Shown here in pieces: positions 43,160 to 52,541 of a stretch of DNA of 64,000 nt (its first letter is position 1; the number at the start of each line of letters is the position of its first letter). Location: assembly GCA_021287165.1 (NCBI GenBank), contig JAJTAY010000001.1:1-64000 (forward strand). The letters are read 5' to 3'. Origin of the DNA: Bacteroidia bacterium (lineage in GTDB: Bacteria > Bacteroidota > Bacteroidia > Bacteroidales > F082). Made by a program: the position numbers and the translations under genes. The notes beneath the pieces are model-generated. The model had not been told where the DNA came from and did no database searches. It was given only the letters and a program-made list of their open reading frames with translations.

Positions 43160-43737
43160 AATCTTTTTTTTTCAGTTCTTTGAAAGTGCTTTGCAAAAAT
43201 ACCATAAAAGCCCCCTTTGGTTAGTTAGCGTGCTTATTCATTCAGTTAATAGTATGTTTTTATAAAAACTCTGTTATTGTTATTGGGTTGTGTTGAAAAG
43301 TTGAAAATTTTTAGAGTAAGGATTTGCTTTTTAAAGTTTTCAGATTTTTTCAACAGTCATTTAACAAAGATAAAGTCCTATCACACTGATAAACAGAAAT
43401 ATTTATTTTGAACGGGTATAGTACTACCTTTTTAATGTTGAAAAAAAGTGTTCAGACATATCCGGTATATTGTCAGAAAAAGACTGATAAAAAGCCATGT
43501 ATTCAACAGTATGTTCAAAACTCGCCGCATATTGATCCCTGTAAATAAAGGGTTAACAATTTTGCAACACGCTGTCAACAATTAAGCTATGCGTATTGTT
43601 GATAAAATGTATCATCTGATTTTCAGTTATTTAACTATTATGAATGCCTTTGTGAGGTTCACAATGATTTCATACACAGGCACAATTCGTTTGCGGGGAG
43701 CAATTTGTAATAACTTTGGCATGAATTCTTATCAACA
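43160..43737. other. Candidate chromosomal replication origin (oriC)
   Basis: A 578-bp AT-rich noncoding region between the divergent nadA and rpiB genes. It holds five nonamers of the form TTWTCAACA: minus at 43291-43299, plus at 43347-43355, minus at 43436-43444, minus at 43597-43605, plus at 43729-43737. Near matches lie at 43299-43307, 43500-43508, 43561-43569 and 43572-43580. These differ from the E. coli DnaA box TTWTCCACA at one position. Together with two parS sites and mnmG 12-14 kb away this suggests an origin, but dnaA and dnaN are not seen. Confidence 0.5.
43690..43718 (+). promoter_or_regulatory. Promoter of rpiB
   Basis: TTTG (43690-43693), a 17-nt spacer and TAACTTTG (43711-43718) match the Bacteroidota promoter pattern. 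The start point falls near 43725, just before the TTATCAACA nonamer at 43729-43737 that abuts the ATG, so DnaA-like binding could affect this gene. Confidence 0.65.
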
Positions 43738-44199
43738 ATGAACCTTTTTGGCACAACAATACCTATTGCCAGCGATCATGGAGGCTTTGCCGTAAAACAG
43801 TTTTTGATTGAAAAACTGAAAGGGCTTGGTTATGAAGTGATCGACTTTGGCACACATGGCACCGAAAGTGTTGATTATCCCGATTTTATTCATCCGCTGG
43901 CAAGTGCCGTGAATGCTGGTCAATTTCCCGGAGGCATCATTCTCTGCGGCAGTGGCAATGGAGCGCAGATGACAGCCAACAAATATCCCAATGTAAGAGC
44001 CGGGCTTTGCTGGAACGCCGAACAGGCTGCGCTCACGCGGCAGCATAACAATGCCAATATTCTTTCTATTCCGGGCAGGTTCGTATCGGCGGATGAAGCA
44101 TGGGAAATCACCAAAACTTTTCTGAACACCCCATTCGAAGGTGGACGTCATGAACTTAGGGTGGAGAAGATCCCTCTTATCGTCAACCCCAAAAAATGA
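43738..44199 (+). CDS. rpiB: Ribose-5-phosphate isomerase B
   Basis: A 153-residue sugar-phosphate isomerase (LacAB/RpiB family) interconverting ribose-5-phosphate and ribulose-5-phosphate in the pentose phosphate pathway. IASDHGGF (about residues 10-17) and the active-site cysteine C70 in ILCGSGNG are present, with the anion-binding HNNANILSIPGR later. Length is typical. It is followed after 6 bp by the LutB-like gene, so the two are probably co-transcribed from the promoter at 43690. Confidence 0.93.
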   Translation: MNLFGTTIPIASDHGGFAVKQFLIEKLKGLGYEVIDFGTHGTESVDYPDFIHPLASAVNAGQFPGGIILCGSGNGAQMTANKYPNVRAGLCWNAEQAALTRQHNNANILSIPGRFVSADEAWEITKTFLNTPFEGGRHELRVEKIPLIVNPKK

Positions 44200-44205
44200 T
44201 GCCAT

Positions 44206-45588
44206 ATGAAGGAATATAAAGCTGAATTTTTGCGCAAGGCAGCCGGTGTGGCTTTTGATCAGGAGCATCGCAGGCGCATCAACCATAATATCAGGCAATA
44301 CGACAAGGCTGTTGTAAAAGGAAAGGAACGCCTCGAAAATATTCAGCAGCTCAGACAAAAGGCATATAGCACCAAATTCAAGGCACTACACCTGCTCGAT
44401 CAGTATCTTGTTGAATTTGAAGCCAATTTTCAGCGGAAAGGTGGCAAAGTGATTTGGGCTTGCACGGCCGAAGATGCTTTGAAAGAAATTATTGGGCTGC
44501 TTGAAAAAGAACGCATTGAGATGGTGGTGAAATCGAAATCGATGACTACCGAAGAAATTCATCTCAATGAATTTCTGGAAAAGAAGAAGATAGCCGTACA
44601 TGAGACCGATCTTGGCGAGTTCATCGTGCAGATAGCCGGCGAGAAGCCTTATCACATTGTTACTCCGGCCATGCACAAGTCGAAAGAAGATGTTGGTGCA
44701 TTGTACCACGAAAAATTTGGCCTCGATGCAAACAGTACACCCGAAGAAATAACCGCTTTTACCCGAACGCATCTCCGCGAAAAATTTAAAATGGCGGGTG
44801 CAGGCATCACAGGAGCCAATTTCATTGTAGCCGACACCGGTTCGGTGGCTATTACCGAAAACGAAGGTAATGCACTGCTCTCGATGACATCGCCCAGGTT
44901 GCACATTGTGATTGCCGGCCTTGAAAAAGTAATTCCATCTGTTGACGATCTCGACCTGTTCTGGCCATTGCTTGCCACCTATGGCACCGGCCAGAATATG
45001 ACGGTTTACAACTCACTGGTGAGTGCTCCGGCCGCCGAAGGGCAGGGGCCTCAGCAAATGGTGGTGATTTTGCTCGACAATGGCCGCACCGAACTGCTGT
45101 CGAAATCGCGCATGCGTATGGCACTGGGATGCATACGTTGCGGTGCCTGCCTCAACACTTGTCCGGTTTACAAAAATATTGGCGGATATACTTACAATAT
45201 TACCTATACCGGACCAATCGGAGCGGTGATCAGTCCGCATACCGGTAATTTTGAGCGTAACATCCACCTCAGCTTTGCCTCGAGCCTATGTGGAGCATGC
45301 ACCCAGGTTTGCCCGGTAAACATACCGCTGCATCACATGCTGCTGCTCAACAGGCAGGAAGCGGTGAGCAAAAAAATTGTTCCCAAAAATGAGCGTTTTC
45401 AGCTTAAAAATGCCTCGTCCATACTGCTCAACCGAAACCGGCTTGATATGGTCGGCGGTGGATTCAAGAACAAAGTGCTGCGTTATTTTGTGGAAAAGCA
45501 ATGGGGCGACAGACGCGTGTTGCCACAATTTGCACCCAAATCGTTCAGCCGGATGTGGCAGGAGCAGAATCAGCAGGAAGTTAAGTAG
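44206..45588 (+). CDS. LutB-like iron-sulfur protein (lactate utilisation family)
   Basis: A 460-residue protein with an N-terminal LUD (DUF162) domain (about 60-290; GANFIVADTGSVAITENEGN) and a ferredoxin-like domain with two clusters, CIRCGACLNTCPVY (about 306-319) and CGACTQVCPVNI (about 364-375), then a DUF3390-like C-terminus. LutB works with LutA and LutC to oxidise L-lactate, but neither is adjacent here; the upstream partner is rpiB. It may act with LutA/C encoded elsewhere, or in another electron-transfer role. Confidence 0.88.
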   Translation: MKEYKAEFLRKAAGVAFDQEHRRRINHNIRQYDKAVVKGKERLENIQQLRQKAYSTKFKALHLLDQYLVEFEANFQRKGGKVIWACTAEDALKEIIGLLEKERIEMVVKSKSMTTEEIHLNEFLEKKKIAVHETDLGEFIVQIAGEKPYHIVTPAMHKSKEDVGALYHEKFGLDANSTPEEITAFTRTHLREKFKMAGAGITGANFIVADTGSVAITENEGNALLSMTSPRLHIVIAGLEKVIPSVDDLDLFWPLLATYGTGQNMTVYNSLVSAPAAEGQGPQQMVVILLDNGRTELLSKSRMRMALGCIRCGACLNTCPVYKNIGGYTYNITYTGPIGAVISPHTGNFERNIHLSFASSLCGACTQVCPVNIPLHHMLLLNRQEAVSKKIVPKNERFQLKNASSILLNRNRLDMVGGGFKNKVLRYFVEKQWGDRRVLPQFAPKSFSRMWQEQNQQEVK

Positions 45589-45663
45589 CAGTTGATGTGT
45601 TTGTTGTTCTGTGTTCGTTGTTGCGGGTGGTTTTTCCGGGTATAGGGGTTTAGTTCGCGTAAT

Positions 45664-45774
45664 TGAATCGCGCGTTAGCACGAGATGACCAATCGCTCAG
45701 CATCCACAACTTCAACCAATTTTGAATCTTTGAATTTTGAATTCTCAGCTCCCGTAACCCGCAACCCGCAACCA
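45664..45774 (+). repeat. Dispersed intergenic repeat, copy B
   Basis: This is the fullest copy. It reads TGAATCGCGCGTTAGCACGAG..., then ...CATCCACAACTTCAACC, AATTTTGAATCTTTGAATTT and ending GTAACCCGCAACCCGCAACC. It aligns with 171-275 (minus strand), and its right half aligns with 62430-62503. It fills most of the 202-bp gap between the LutB-like gene and the DUF4136-like lipoprotein gene. Confidence 0.75.
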
Positions 45775-45790
45775 AATTCTTGTTCCAGAA

Positions 45791-46426
45791 TTATTTCCTG
45801 AGCAGTTCGTCTTTTCGGAGCTGTTTGCTCAACAGCTTTGAATAGCCATCAAACCATGTTTTCAGGTTAGTGGGATTAACCGCTTCCGATTGTGCGGTCC
45901 AAACCAATTTTTCCTGACTTAGATCATAAAGATTGCTTTCGGTGAGGTAGCTCCGTTCGGTTGTGAAATAGCCAGGATGGTAAACGGACTTAAACCGATG
46001 ATCATAATAAGCGTAAAAATTACCGTAAAACACCAATGTTCCGGCCGGAGGCAAAACATAAGGAGGTGTGTACCTTTCGGCGGTGAGCACATCTAAAAGG
46101 GTAAGGGTGTACACGGCATCGCAGCCACTATCTTTAATTTCGCGGATAAAGTATTCTTTCTGAGTAGGTTGAAGCTTTAACCCAAGTTCGGGAAGTATTT
46201 CGTATGACTTAGCACTCTCAATTTTCAGTTTTTCGAGCGAGCCAGCCAAGCGGTCCTCGATATACCTGCGCACCTCCTGATCGTCGATGAGCGCAACAAC
46301 GAATATTTTGTTATACTTCAGGCTTTCGGCAGCAGGCGATTTCCATGCATTGAGGATACGCTGACTACTGCCGCAGGACGATAGAATTAAGCTTAGAAAG
46401 AGAATGTTGTAGAAGATGCTTTTCAT
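45791..46426 (-). CDS. Hypothetical lipoprotein (DUF4136-like)
   Basis: A 211-residue lipoprotein. The start is ATG 46426 (MKSIFYNILFLSLILSSC, lipid cysteine about residue 18). The segment KYNKIFVVALIDDQEVRRYIEDRLAG resembles DUF4136-like lipoproteins, which carry a nucleotide-binding-like alpha/beta domain of unknown role; the assignment is tentative. It lies 10 bp after the barrel-like gene at 46437 on the same strand, so both probably share the promoter at 47088. Confidence 0.65.
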   Translation of the reverse strand: MKSIFYNILFLSLILSSCGSSQRILNAWKSPAAESLKYNKIFVVALIDDQEVRRYIEDRLAGSLEKLKIESAKSYEILPELGLKLQPTQKEYFIREIKDSGCDAVYTLTLLDVLTAERYTPPYVLPPAGTLVFYGNFYAYYDHRFKSVYHPGYFTTERSYLTESNLYDLSQEKLVWTAQSEAVNPTNLKTWFDGYSKLLSKQLRKDELLRK

Positions 46427-46436
46427 CGTATGGATT

Positions 46437-47063
46437 TTAATATGATAGTTTTGTTGGTTTAACAATCAGCCCCCCGAAAAGTCCGAATTGTGCAAAGGGA
46501 ATTCGACTGCTAATGGCTGCCTGCGTTCCGCTGCCAGGGCTCCACCAGAGATAGCCGCCAACATCGGTAACGGGAAAAAATAAATTGGCTGAAAACTGAA
46601 CGCCCATGCCCGGACTAAACATGTATTTCATACCACCCTGCACCCCAAAAGCAAGCTTTACGATATCCTCAAGGCTTTGTTTACGGGGAGCAAGTACCAT
46701 CAGACCCATTTTGGCGCCGCCACCTGCAGCAAAGCCTTCACCAATTTCCTGATATTGACTGGCACCCACCATAATGTAGTGCATCTGAATGGCTTCGTCG
46801 ATATTCACTTGTTGAGCGAATAGATCGGCCTTGCCGCGCGTTTCCTGCCATAAATAGGTAAGTTCGGCCGAGCGTCCGTTACCAATTTCAACACCGGCAG
46901 TTCCCATAAAGGCCCAATCGCCAAGTATTTGCGCTTTTCCGCCCGAAATTTTAAATCGATCGCCAAAGAGATATCCGCCATTGACATTCAGACTGATATC
47001 CTGGGAGAATAATACATTGAAGGGAAATAACAAGAGCAACAAAGCTATACGGAACGGGGACAT
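46437..47063 (-). CDS. Exported beta-rich protein, probable small outer-membrane protein
   Basis: A 208-residue protein with a signal peptide (MSPFRIALLLLLFPFNVLFSQ, start ATG 47063). The rest has alternating aromatic and small residues typical of an outer-membrane barrel (GYLFGDRFKISGG, GGYLWWSP, GLFGGLIVKP), but no specific family is recognised. It has a well-formed promoter and leads into the lipoprotein gene at 45791. Confidence 0.65.
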   Translation of the reverse strand: MSPFRIALLLLLFPFNVLFSQDISLNVNGGYLFGDRFKISGGKAQILGDWAFMGTAGVEIGNGRSAELTYLWQETRGKADLFAQQVNIDEAIQMHYIMVGASQYQEIGEGFAAGGGAKMGLMVLAPRKQSLEDIVKLAFGVQGGMKYMFSPGMGVQFSANLFFPVTDVGGYLWWSPGSGTQAAISSRIPFAQFGLFGGLIVKPTKLSY

Positions 47064-47087
47064 AATTAAAAGGTTTAGTTGTTGCCG

Positions 47088-47117
47088 CAAAACTAACGAA
47101 TTAACCTTAAGGCCAAA
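47088..47117 (-). promoter_or_regulatory. Promoter of the outer-membrane protein / lipoprotein pair
   Basis: On the minus strand TTTG (47117-47114), 18 nt, then TAGTTTTG (47095-47088) give the Bacteroidota -33/-7 pattern. The start point near 47081 is about 18 nt before the ATG at 47063 and fixes that start against the longer frame. Confidence 0.72.
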
Positions 47118-47160
47118 ACAATTAGGCATTTAAGAAAACATACAGCTTAGTGTTAGACTT

Positions 47161-47718
47161 CTATTGCTTAACCCTGCCGGGGTTTTGGTCCAGAAAAGCC
47201 TTCCAGCCTGAGTAGCTTGCACTTTCGGTTTTGCTGGTTTTACCCTGAAAGTAGTGACAAACGGCAGCGGCGAGACCGTCGGTGGCGTCGAGGGCTTCGG
47301 GCTGCTCATCAAATGCAAGCAGGGTTTGCAGCATGGCAGCCACCTGTTCCTTTGAGGCGTTGCCATTGCCGGTAATTGATTGCTTGATTTTTTTCGGGGA
47401 ATATTCAAAAACAGGGATATCCTGATTAAGTGCCGCTGCAATGGCCACACCCTGAGCACGGCCCAGTTTGAGCATGGATTGGACGTTTTTACCATAAAAC
47501 GGCGCTTCGATGGCCAGTTCGTCGGGCTTGTATTCGCGAATGAGCTCGGTGGTGCGGTCGAATATTTTTTTCAGCCTTAGGGCATGGCTGGCGTATTTGT
47601 TGAGCCTCAGCACACCCATAACCAAAAGCTTCATGCGCGTTCCATTCTGCACAATTACACCATAACCCATGGTGGTGGTGCCAGGGTCGATGCCAAGGAT
47701 GATGCGTTCGCTGTCCAA
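47161..47718 (-). CDS. ruvC: Holliday junction resolvase RuvC
   Basis: A 185-residue endonuclease that cuts Holliday junctions with RuvAB. The catalytic acids are D11 in [16 protein letters not shown], the glutamate in [14 protein letters not shown], and the aspartates in [17 protein letters not shown]. The start is set at TTG 47718, where homologues begin; the longer frame overlaps the divergent gene. ruvAB are not in the window. It faces the UPF0104 gene with only 22 bp between the two starts. Confidence 0.92.
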   Translation of the reverse strand: MDSERIILGIDPGTTTMGYGVIVQNGTRMKLLVMGVLRLNKYASHALRLKKIFDRTTELIREYKPDELAIEAPFYGKNVQSMLKLGRAQGVAIAAALNQDIPVFEYSPKKIKQSITGNGNASKEQVAAMLQTLLAFDEQPEALDATDGLAAAVCHYFQGKTSKTESASYSGWKAFLDQNPGRVKQ

Positions 47719-47740
47719 AAAAAATTCCTTATTTAGCCTG

Positions 47741-48745
47741 ATGAACGCAAAGGTACGCAAAAGCGCCAACCTCTTGCTGAGGCTGGCCATCATGGTGCTA
47801 ACGATGGTATTTCTTTACCGTCAGCTGTTTGCGAAAACCGGTGCGGAGCAATGGATCGATATGATCGGACCACTTCTGTTGCCGGGGCGAGCACGCAATT
47901 TGTTCCTTTTTGCCCTTGCCCTTCTCACGTTGAATCTGATGCTCGAATCCCTTAAGTGGCAGCTGATTATCCAACCACTTGAGCAGGTTCCGTTTGTTAA
48001 TGCCCTTGCTGCCGTGCTTGCAGGCATCTCGGTGAGTTTGTTTTTGCCCAACCGCATTGGCGACTATCTGGGACGTATTTTCGTGCTCCGTAAAGCTAAT
48101 CCGGCCGAAGCGGTACTGCTTACCGTGATTGGCAGTTTCTCGCAATTGATTGTCATCGGTATTGCCGGCGCCATCGCCTTGCTTATACTTCTTCCCAGGA
48201 TGCAATTTCTGCAGTTTTTACCCGAACCATTTGGCTTTTGGTCGGTGCTGCTGATGAGTATTTTAGCTATTGGAGCGGGCATATTGCTTTATTTCAACCT
48301 GCCGTTGCTCCGACGTGTTTTTTCGGGCCGAAAAGGATGGGTATTTCGCATCGAACAATTGCTGGGGGTTTATGAATTGCTGAGTAATCAGCGGCTGTTT
48401 TTACTATTGTTGATCTCGGCAGCCAGATACCTGGTTTTCAGCACACAGTTCTATCTGCTCATACTCGCATTTGGTCAGCCAGTTCCATACCTTACCGCGC
48501 TTACACTGATCAGCATGATTTACCTGCTGATGACCCTTATACCCACGATTGCCATTTCGGAACTTGGCATTCGGGGATCGGTGACTGTGGCAGTTTTCGC
48601 GCTTTATTTCGGCGCCGATGTCGCCCAAACAGGAATGGTTGTGCTCGCCGCAAGCTCTATGTTATGGCTTATCAATCTTGCATTTCCGGCCCTGCTGGGT
48701 GCCTTTGCTGTTAATAGATTACGATTTATCCGCACTGATGATTGA
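47741..48745 (+). CDS. UPF0104 / lysylphosphatidylglycerol synthase transmembrane-region family protein
   Basis: A 334-residue inner-membrane protein with about eight hydrophobic segments, starting at ATG 47741 ([15 protein letters not shown]). [16 protein letters not shown] and [14 protein letters not shown] match the flippase-like family that includes AglD and the MprF membrane domain. It has no catalytic lipid-aminoacylation domain, so lipid or lipid-sugar flipping is the best guess. The next gene, a glycosyltransferase, overlaps its end by 8 bp, pointing to a shared glycolipid or envelope pathway. Confidence 0.8.
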   Translation: MNAKVRKSANLLLRLAIMVLTMVFLYRQLFAKTGAEQWIDMIGPLLLPGRARNLFLFALALLTLNLMLESLKWQLIIQPLEQVPFVNALAAVLAGISVSLFLPNRIGDYLGRIFVLRKANPAEAVLLTVIGSFSQLIVIGIAGAIALLILLPRMQFLQFLPEPFGFWSVLLMSILAIGAGILLYFNLPLLRRVFSGRKGWVFRIEQLLGVYELLSNQRLFLLLLISAARYLVFSTQFYLLILAFGQPVPYLTALTLISMIYLLMTLIPTIAISELGIRGSVTVAVFALYFGADVAQTGMVVLAASSMLWLINLAFPALLGAFAVNRLRFIRTDD

Positions 48746-49880
48746 ACTGATACACTGGATCTTATTTTTTACGCGGATAGCTGCTTTTTGCTACCTGCTG
48801 CTCATGCTGGTGTATATGGCCGGATGGCAGCGGCTGTTAAAGGTATATTCAACACAACGCGCCGAAATGCCGATCCTTAGCATCGTTGTAGCCATGCGCA
48901 ACGAGGTGGCCAATATTGAAAAATTACTCCAGGCCTTGGCCAGACAAAGCTATCCGGCCGACAACATTCAGGTTGTTCTGGTGGATGATCATTCCACCGA
49001 CGGATCGGCAGCAATGGCACAAAGAACGGCTCATTTGCTTGAATTGCAGAATTTTACACTTATCTTAAACGATGGTATCGGCAAAAAGCAGGCATTATCA
49101 ACAGCTTTGAGACACATTTCGGGGGAGTGGGTGATTTTTACCGATGCCGACTGCGAGCCGCACCATCAATGGGCCGAAACCATGATGAGTGCGGCAGGGC
49201 AGGGCAGGGCGCTGATGTTGCTTGGTCCGGTGCGCTTTTCACCTGCTAAGGGATTATTACAAACTTTTCAGGCGCTTGAAATGAATAGCCTTATGGCAGC
49301 AACGGCAGGTTCTGCAGGCATTGGATTGCCTTCGATGGCCAATGGTGCCAACATGGCTTTGCATCGACGCCTTCTGGGGGTCGAAAACGACAGCGCACTA
49401 AAACCTGGCTTTGCATCGGGGGATGATATGTTTCGCCTGGAAACTATATTAAATCACTATGGTTCAAAGGTAGTTAGGATGGTAATGCAGGAAGAGTCGA
49501 TGGTGAGCACAGCACCGGCCATTGGCTGGAATGCGTTTTTTACACAGCGTTTGCGCTGGGTTTCGAAAAGCGGCGGTTACCGCAGGGCAGAAACCATCGT
49601 TCCCGCTTTGGTGGTTTTTGCGTTCAATGCGCTGCTCACCGTTGTTTTGCTGCTTTCGGTATTTTTTCCTGTTTTGCTGCTGGCCTATCTGGCTTTTATT
49701 GTTTTGAAAACACTCACCGACCTGCCTTTGGTGTGGCCGGCGAATCGCATAGCCGGACAAAGCCGTTTGTTGCCATGGTTTCCAGTGTTTCAGCTGATAT
49801 ACCCGCCTTATGTGTTTTTTACAGCCCTGGCCGGATTGCTGATTCCGGTGCGCTGGAAGGGCAGGGCAGCGGGTAGATAG
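48738..49880 (+). CDS. Membrane-bound family 2 glycosyltransferase
   Basis: A 380-residue glycosyltransferase with an N-terminal helix (about 3-27), a GT-A domain and C-terminal membrane helices (about 290-370). The start is ATG 48738, within the preceding gene's last codons. Motifs: SIVVAMRNEVANIEKLL, VLVDDHSTDGS, FTDADCE (the DxD metal site), SGDDM and FFTQRLRW (QxxRW), as in processive or polysaccharide-type GT2 enzymes. The acceptor is unknown. The 8-bp overlap with the UPF0104 gene makes a two-gene unit. Confidence 0.88.
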   Translation: MIELIHWILFFTRIAAFCYLLLMLVYMAGWQRLLKVYSTQRAEMPILSIVVAMRNEVANIEKLLQALARQSYPADNIQVVLVDDHSTDGSAAMAQRTAHLLELQNFTLILNDGIGKKQALSTALRHISGEWVIFTDADCEPHHQWAETMMSAAGQGRALMLLGPVRFSPAKGLLQTFQALEMNSLMAATAGSAGIGLPSMANGANMALHRRLLGVENDSALKPGFASGDDMFRLETILNHYGSKVVRMVMQEESMVSTAPAIGWNAFFTQRLRWVSKSGGYRRAETIVPALVVFAFNALLTVVLLLSVFFPVLLLAYLAFIVLKTLTDLPLVWPANRIAGQSRLLPWFPVFQLIYPPYVFFTALAGLLIPVRWKGRAAGR

Positions 49881-49955
49881 AGAAAGGGCTGGAAATCAGC
49901 ACTCAGCCAACCCCAGCCCTAAAATTCTAATCATCAATCACTACTCACCATTCAC

Positions 49956-52097
49956 CTATTTCAGGCCACTCCTCATAAGGAAATGATCGATGGAGGGTTC
50001 GTGTCCGCGGAAACGTTTATAAGCATCCATACCTTCCCATTTGCCGTTGCCAGCCAGGATGTATTTGCGGAAGTTTTCGGCCAGATCTTTGTTAAACAGA
50101 TCGCCAGATTCCTTAAATGCCATAAACGCATCGGCATCGAGCACGCCGGCCCAGCGATAAACATAATATCCGGCGGCATAACCGGTGCTATGGATATGGC
50201 CAAAATTGGTCGTGCGATAGCGGGGCACAATCTGCTCGATAAGGCCTATGCGGTCCAATGTGGCTTTTTCGAAGGCGTTGACGTCGGTATTTGCATCAAC
50301 CGGTTTTGTGTGCCAGTCCATATCGAGGATAGCGGCGGCTACATATTCGGCATTTTCAAAGCCCTGATTGAATGTGGAGGCTTTGGTCAGTTTGTCGATA
50401 AGATTTTGCGGAATAGGCTCGCCGGTTTGGTAGTGGAAAGCATACATTTTCATGAATTCGGGGTCGGCGGCCCAGTTTTCAAGTATTTGCGAGGGGAGTT
50501 CCACAAAGTCGCGGGGTACCGAGCGGCTGGTACGATTATATTGTCCATCGGCAAAGAGGTTGTGCAGGGCATGGCCGAATTCGTGAAAATAGGTACGCAT
50601 TTCATCTATGCTAAGCAGGGCCGGCTGGTCGCCTACCGGTCGGGTGAAGTTCATCACGATGGTTACCACGGGGCTGATCTTGTTACCGTTGTCGTCGTAG
50701 CCTGCATTACGATAGGTGCCGCACCAGGCCCCGCTGCGTTTTGATGGGCGCGGATGGGGGTCGATGTAGAGCACACCCTGATGGCTTCCGTCGCGGTTGA
50801 GTACCTCGTAGGCTTCTACTTCGGGGTGATAAACAGGTAGATCGGTACGTTTTACGAACTTAAGGCCAAAGAGTTTTTCGGCCAGCAGGAAATTACCTTT
50901 TTTCACCTTTTCGATAGGGAAATAGGGGCGCAGCTCATCCTCGTTGAGATCATATTTTTCTTTTCTCACCTTTTCGGCATAATACCACCAGTCCCAAGAT
51001 GCCAGCGTAAAATTGCCGCCTTCGCGCTTGATGATGGCCTGCATATCGTCGCGCTCGGCCTTTGCCCGTGCAATAGAGGGCTCCCAAATTTTATAGAGGA
51101 AATCGTAAACATTGTCGGGCGTTTGGGCCATTTGGTCCGAAATGAAATATTCGGCGTAGTTGTCGTAGCCCAGCATATTGGCCATTTGCTTTCTCAGTTG
51201 CATGAGCTCGATAAATGGAGCCTTGTTGTCGTGCTGGTTGTTGTTGTCGCCGCGATTTACATAGGCCATATAGAGCTTTTCCCTGAGGTCGCGCCTTTCG
51301 GAAAATTGCAGGAAGGGAATCCAGCTGGGTTTGGCCAGGGTGAATACCCATTTGCCTTCCATGCCCTGCTGGCGGGCTTCGGCTGCAGCGGCGGAGCGAA
51401 CATCATTGGGCAGGCCCACCAGGTCGGCTTCGTTATCAATAACAAGTTTGAAGGCGTTGTTTTCGGCCAGCAGGTTTTCGCCAAGGCGAAGCGAAAGCAG
51501 CGACATCTGCTGGTTAAGTTTTTTCAGCACTTCGCGTTGCTCTTCGGGCAATGCGGCACCATTGCGTGCAAAGTCGTCATACATCTTTTCGACCAAACGC
51601 ATCTGTTCAAGGTTGAGGCCAAGCTGGTTGCGCTGCTCGTAAACTGCCTTGATACGCTCGAACAAAGGCTGATTGAAGCGGATTTCGTTGTAATGCGCAG
51701 TAAGCATAGGTGTTACCGTACGGGCAATCTCTTGAAGCCTGGGATTGGTGTTGGCTCCGCGCAAGCCACCAAATATGGCGCCGATCTGGTTGAGCTGGCG
51801 TCCGGACCTGTCATAGGCCAGTATGGTATTGTTGAAGTCGGGTTTTGCCTTGTTGTTTACTATAGCATCAATCTCGGCCTTGTGCAGCTTTATAGCGGCT
51901 TCGTAGGCCGGAAGGTAGTGCTCGTTGTCAATCTTGTCGAAGGGAGGTACACCGAAGGGTGTATCGAAATTGGTTAACAGGGGATTAACCGGAGTGGCAG
52001 CAACAGGCACTGATGCTTTTTTAGCGCGCTTTTGCGCTTGTCCGTAGTTTGGAACCATAATGCAAAGAAGCAGGAAAATTGTGATGGTTTTTTTCAT
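49956..52097 (-). CDS. dcp: M3 family peptidyl-dipeptidase (Dcp-like)
   Basis: A 713-residue zinc peptidase that removes C-terminal dipeptides. A signal peptide (residues 1-21, PNYGQAQ) shows export. The active site is HEFGH (H505-H509) followed by the LPSQILENW segment, where the third zinc ligand (Glu) lies as in thimet oligopeptidase/Dcp. Length matches the family. It adds to the exported peptidases in this window (M49, S46, M1). The 444-bp gap downstream of its start holds no gene. Confidence 0.93.
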   Translation of the reverse strand: MKKTITIFLLLCIMVPNYGQAQKRAKKASVPVAATPVNPLLTNFDTPFGVPPFDKIDNEHYLPAYEAAIKLHKAEIDAIVNNKAKPDFNNTILAYDRSGRQLNQIGAIFGGLRGANTNPRLQEIARTVTPMLTAHYNEIRFNQPLFERIKAVYEQRNQLGLNLEQMRLVEKMYDDFARNGAALPEEQREVLKKLNQQMSLLSLRLGENLLAENNAFKLVIDNEADLVGLPNDVRSAAAAEARQQGMEGKWVFTLAKPSWIPFLQFSERRDLREKLYMAYVNRGDNNNQHDNKAPFIELMQLRKQMANMLGYDNYAEYFISDQMAQTPDNVYDFLYKIWEPSIARAKAERDDMQAIIKREGGNFTLASWDWWYYAEKVRKEKYDLNEDELRPYFPIEKVKKGNFLLAEKLFGLKFVKRTDLPVYHPEVEAYEVLNRDGSHQGVLYIDPHPRPSKRSGAWCGTYRNAGYDDNGNKISPVVTIVMNFTRPVGDQPALLSIDEMRTYFHEFGHALHNLFADGQYNRTSRSVPRDFVELPSQILENWAADPEFMKMYAFHYQTGEPIPQNLIDKLTKASTFNQGFENAEYVAAAILDMDWHTKPVDANTDVNAFEKATLDRIGLIEQIVPRYRTTNFGHIHSTGYAAGYYVYRWAGVLDADAFMAFKESGDLFNKDLAENFRKYILAGNGKWEGMDAYKRFRGHEPSIDHFLMRSGLK

Positions 52098-52541
52098 CGC
52101 GTTTTATTTTATCAGTTCAAATTTTCGAACCGTAAAAATATAGTTAAGTTCTAATTGCCAATCAACCTGACAGTTATGGTGTGCTTAAAAAAAGTTAACG
52201 GGGAAGATGCCGAGAGCGAAGTTGGGCCAGGGGATGTTGACGCTGTTGGTATCGTAGTTCTTATTGTCATTGCAGTTATTGTTTAGCGTTCCGGGTCTGT
52301 TGTTCGTTGATAGCCATCGTCTTTCAACAGTTTGCTGCCGCAATACGCAACCCGTAACCCAAAACCAGGCTTTCCCACCTCCGTCCGATGACGGACAGTT
52401 GCGCACGTCTGCGCACACAAAACTCATGTTCAAATTTTGAGGAAAGAGGCCATAATCACTCTTAATATTCTAAATATCAGCATTATAAAAACATTGGCAC
52501 GATCTTTAATTCGATCATGACATCAAAAACTGAATGCTGTC
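52098..52541. other. Noncoding region between the M3 peptidase and MacAB-like genes
   Basis: No convincing gene is seen. It holds a GCAATACGCAACCCGTAACCC stretch (about 52340-52361) resembling the end of the dispersed repeat, a short GTCCG/CGGAC hairpin (about 52383-52396), and a TGCGCA-cgtc-TGCGCA hairpin (52400-52415). An 82-codon minus-strand frame here has no coding character. No well-formed promoter for the efflux operon was found. Confidence 0.5.

Noticed and set aside
52185..52433. 82-codon minus-strand frame
   Set aside because: No signal, no motif, unusual composition, and it covers repeat-like and hairpin sequence.
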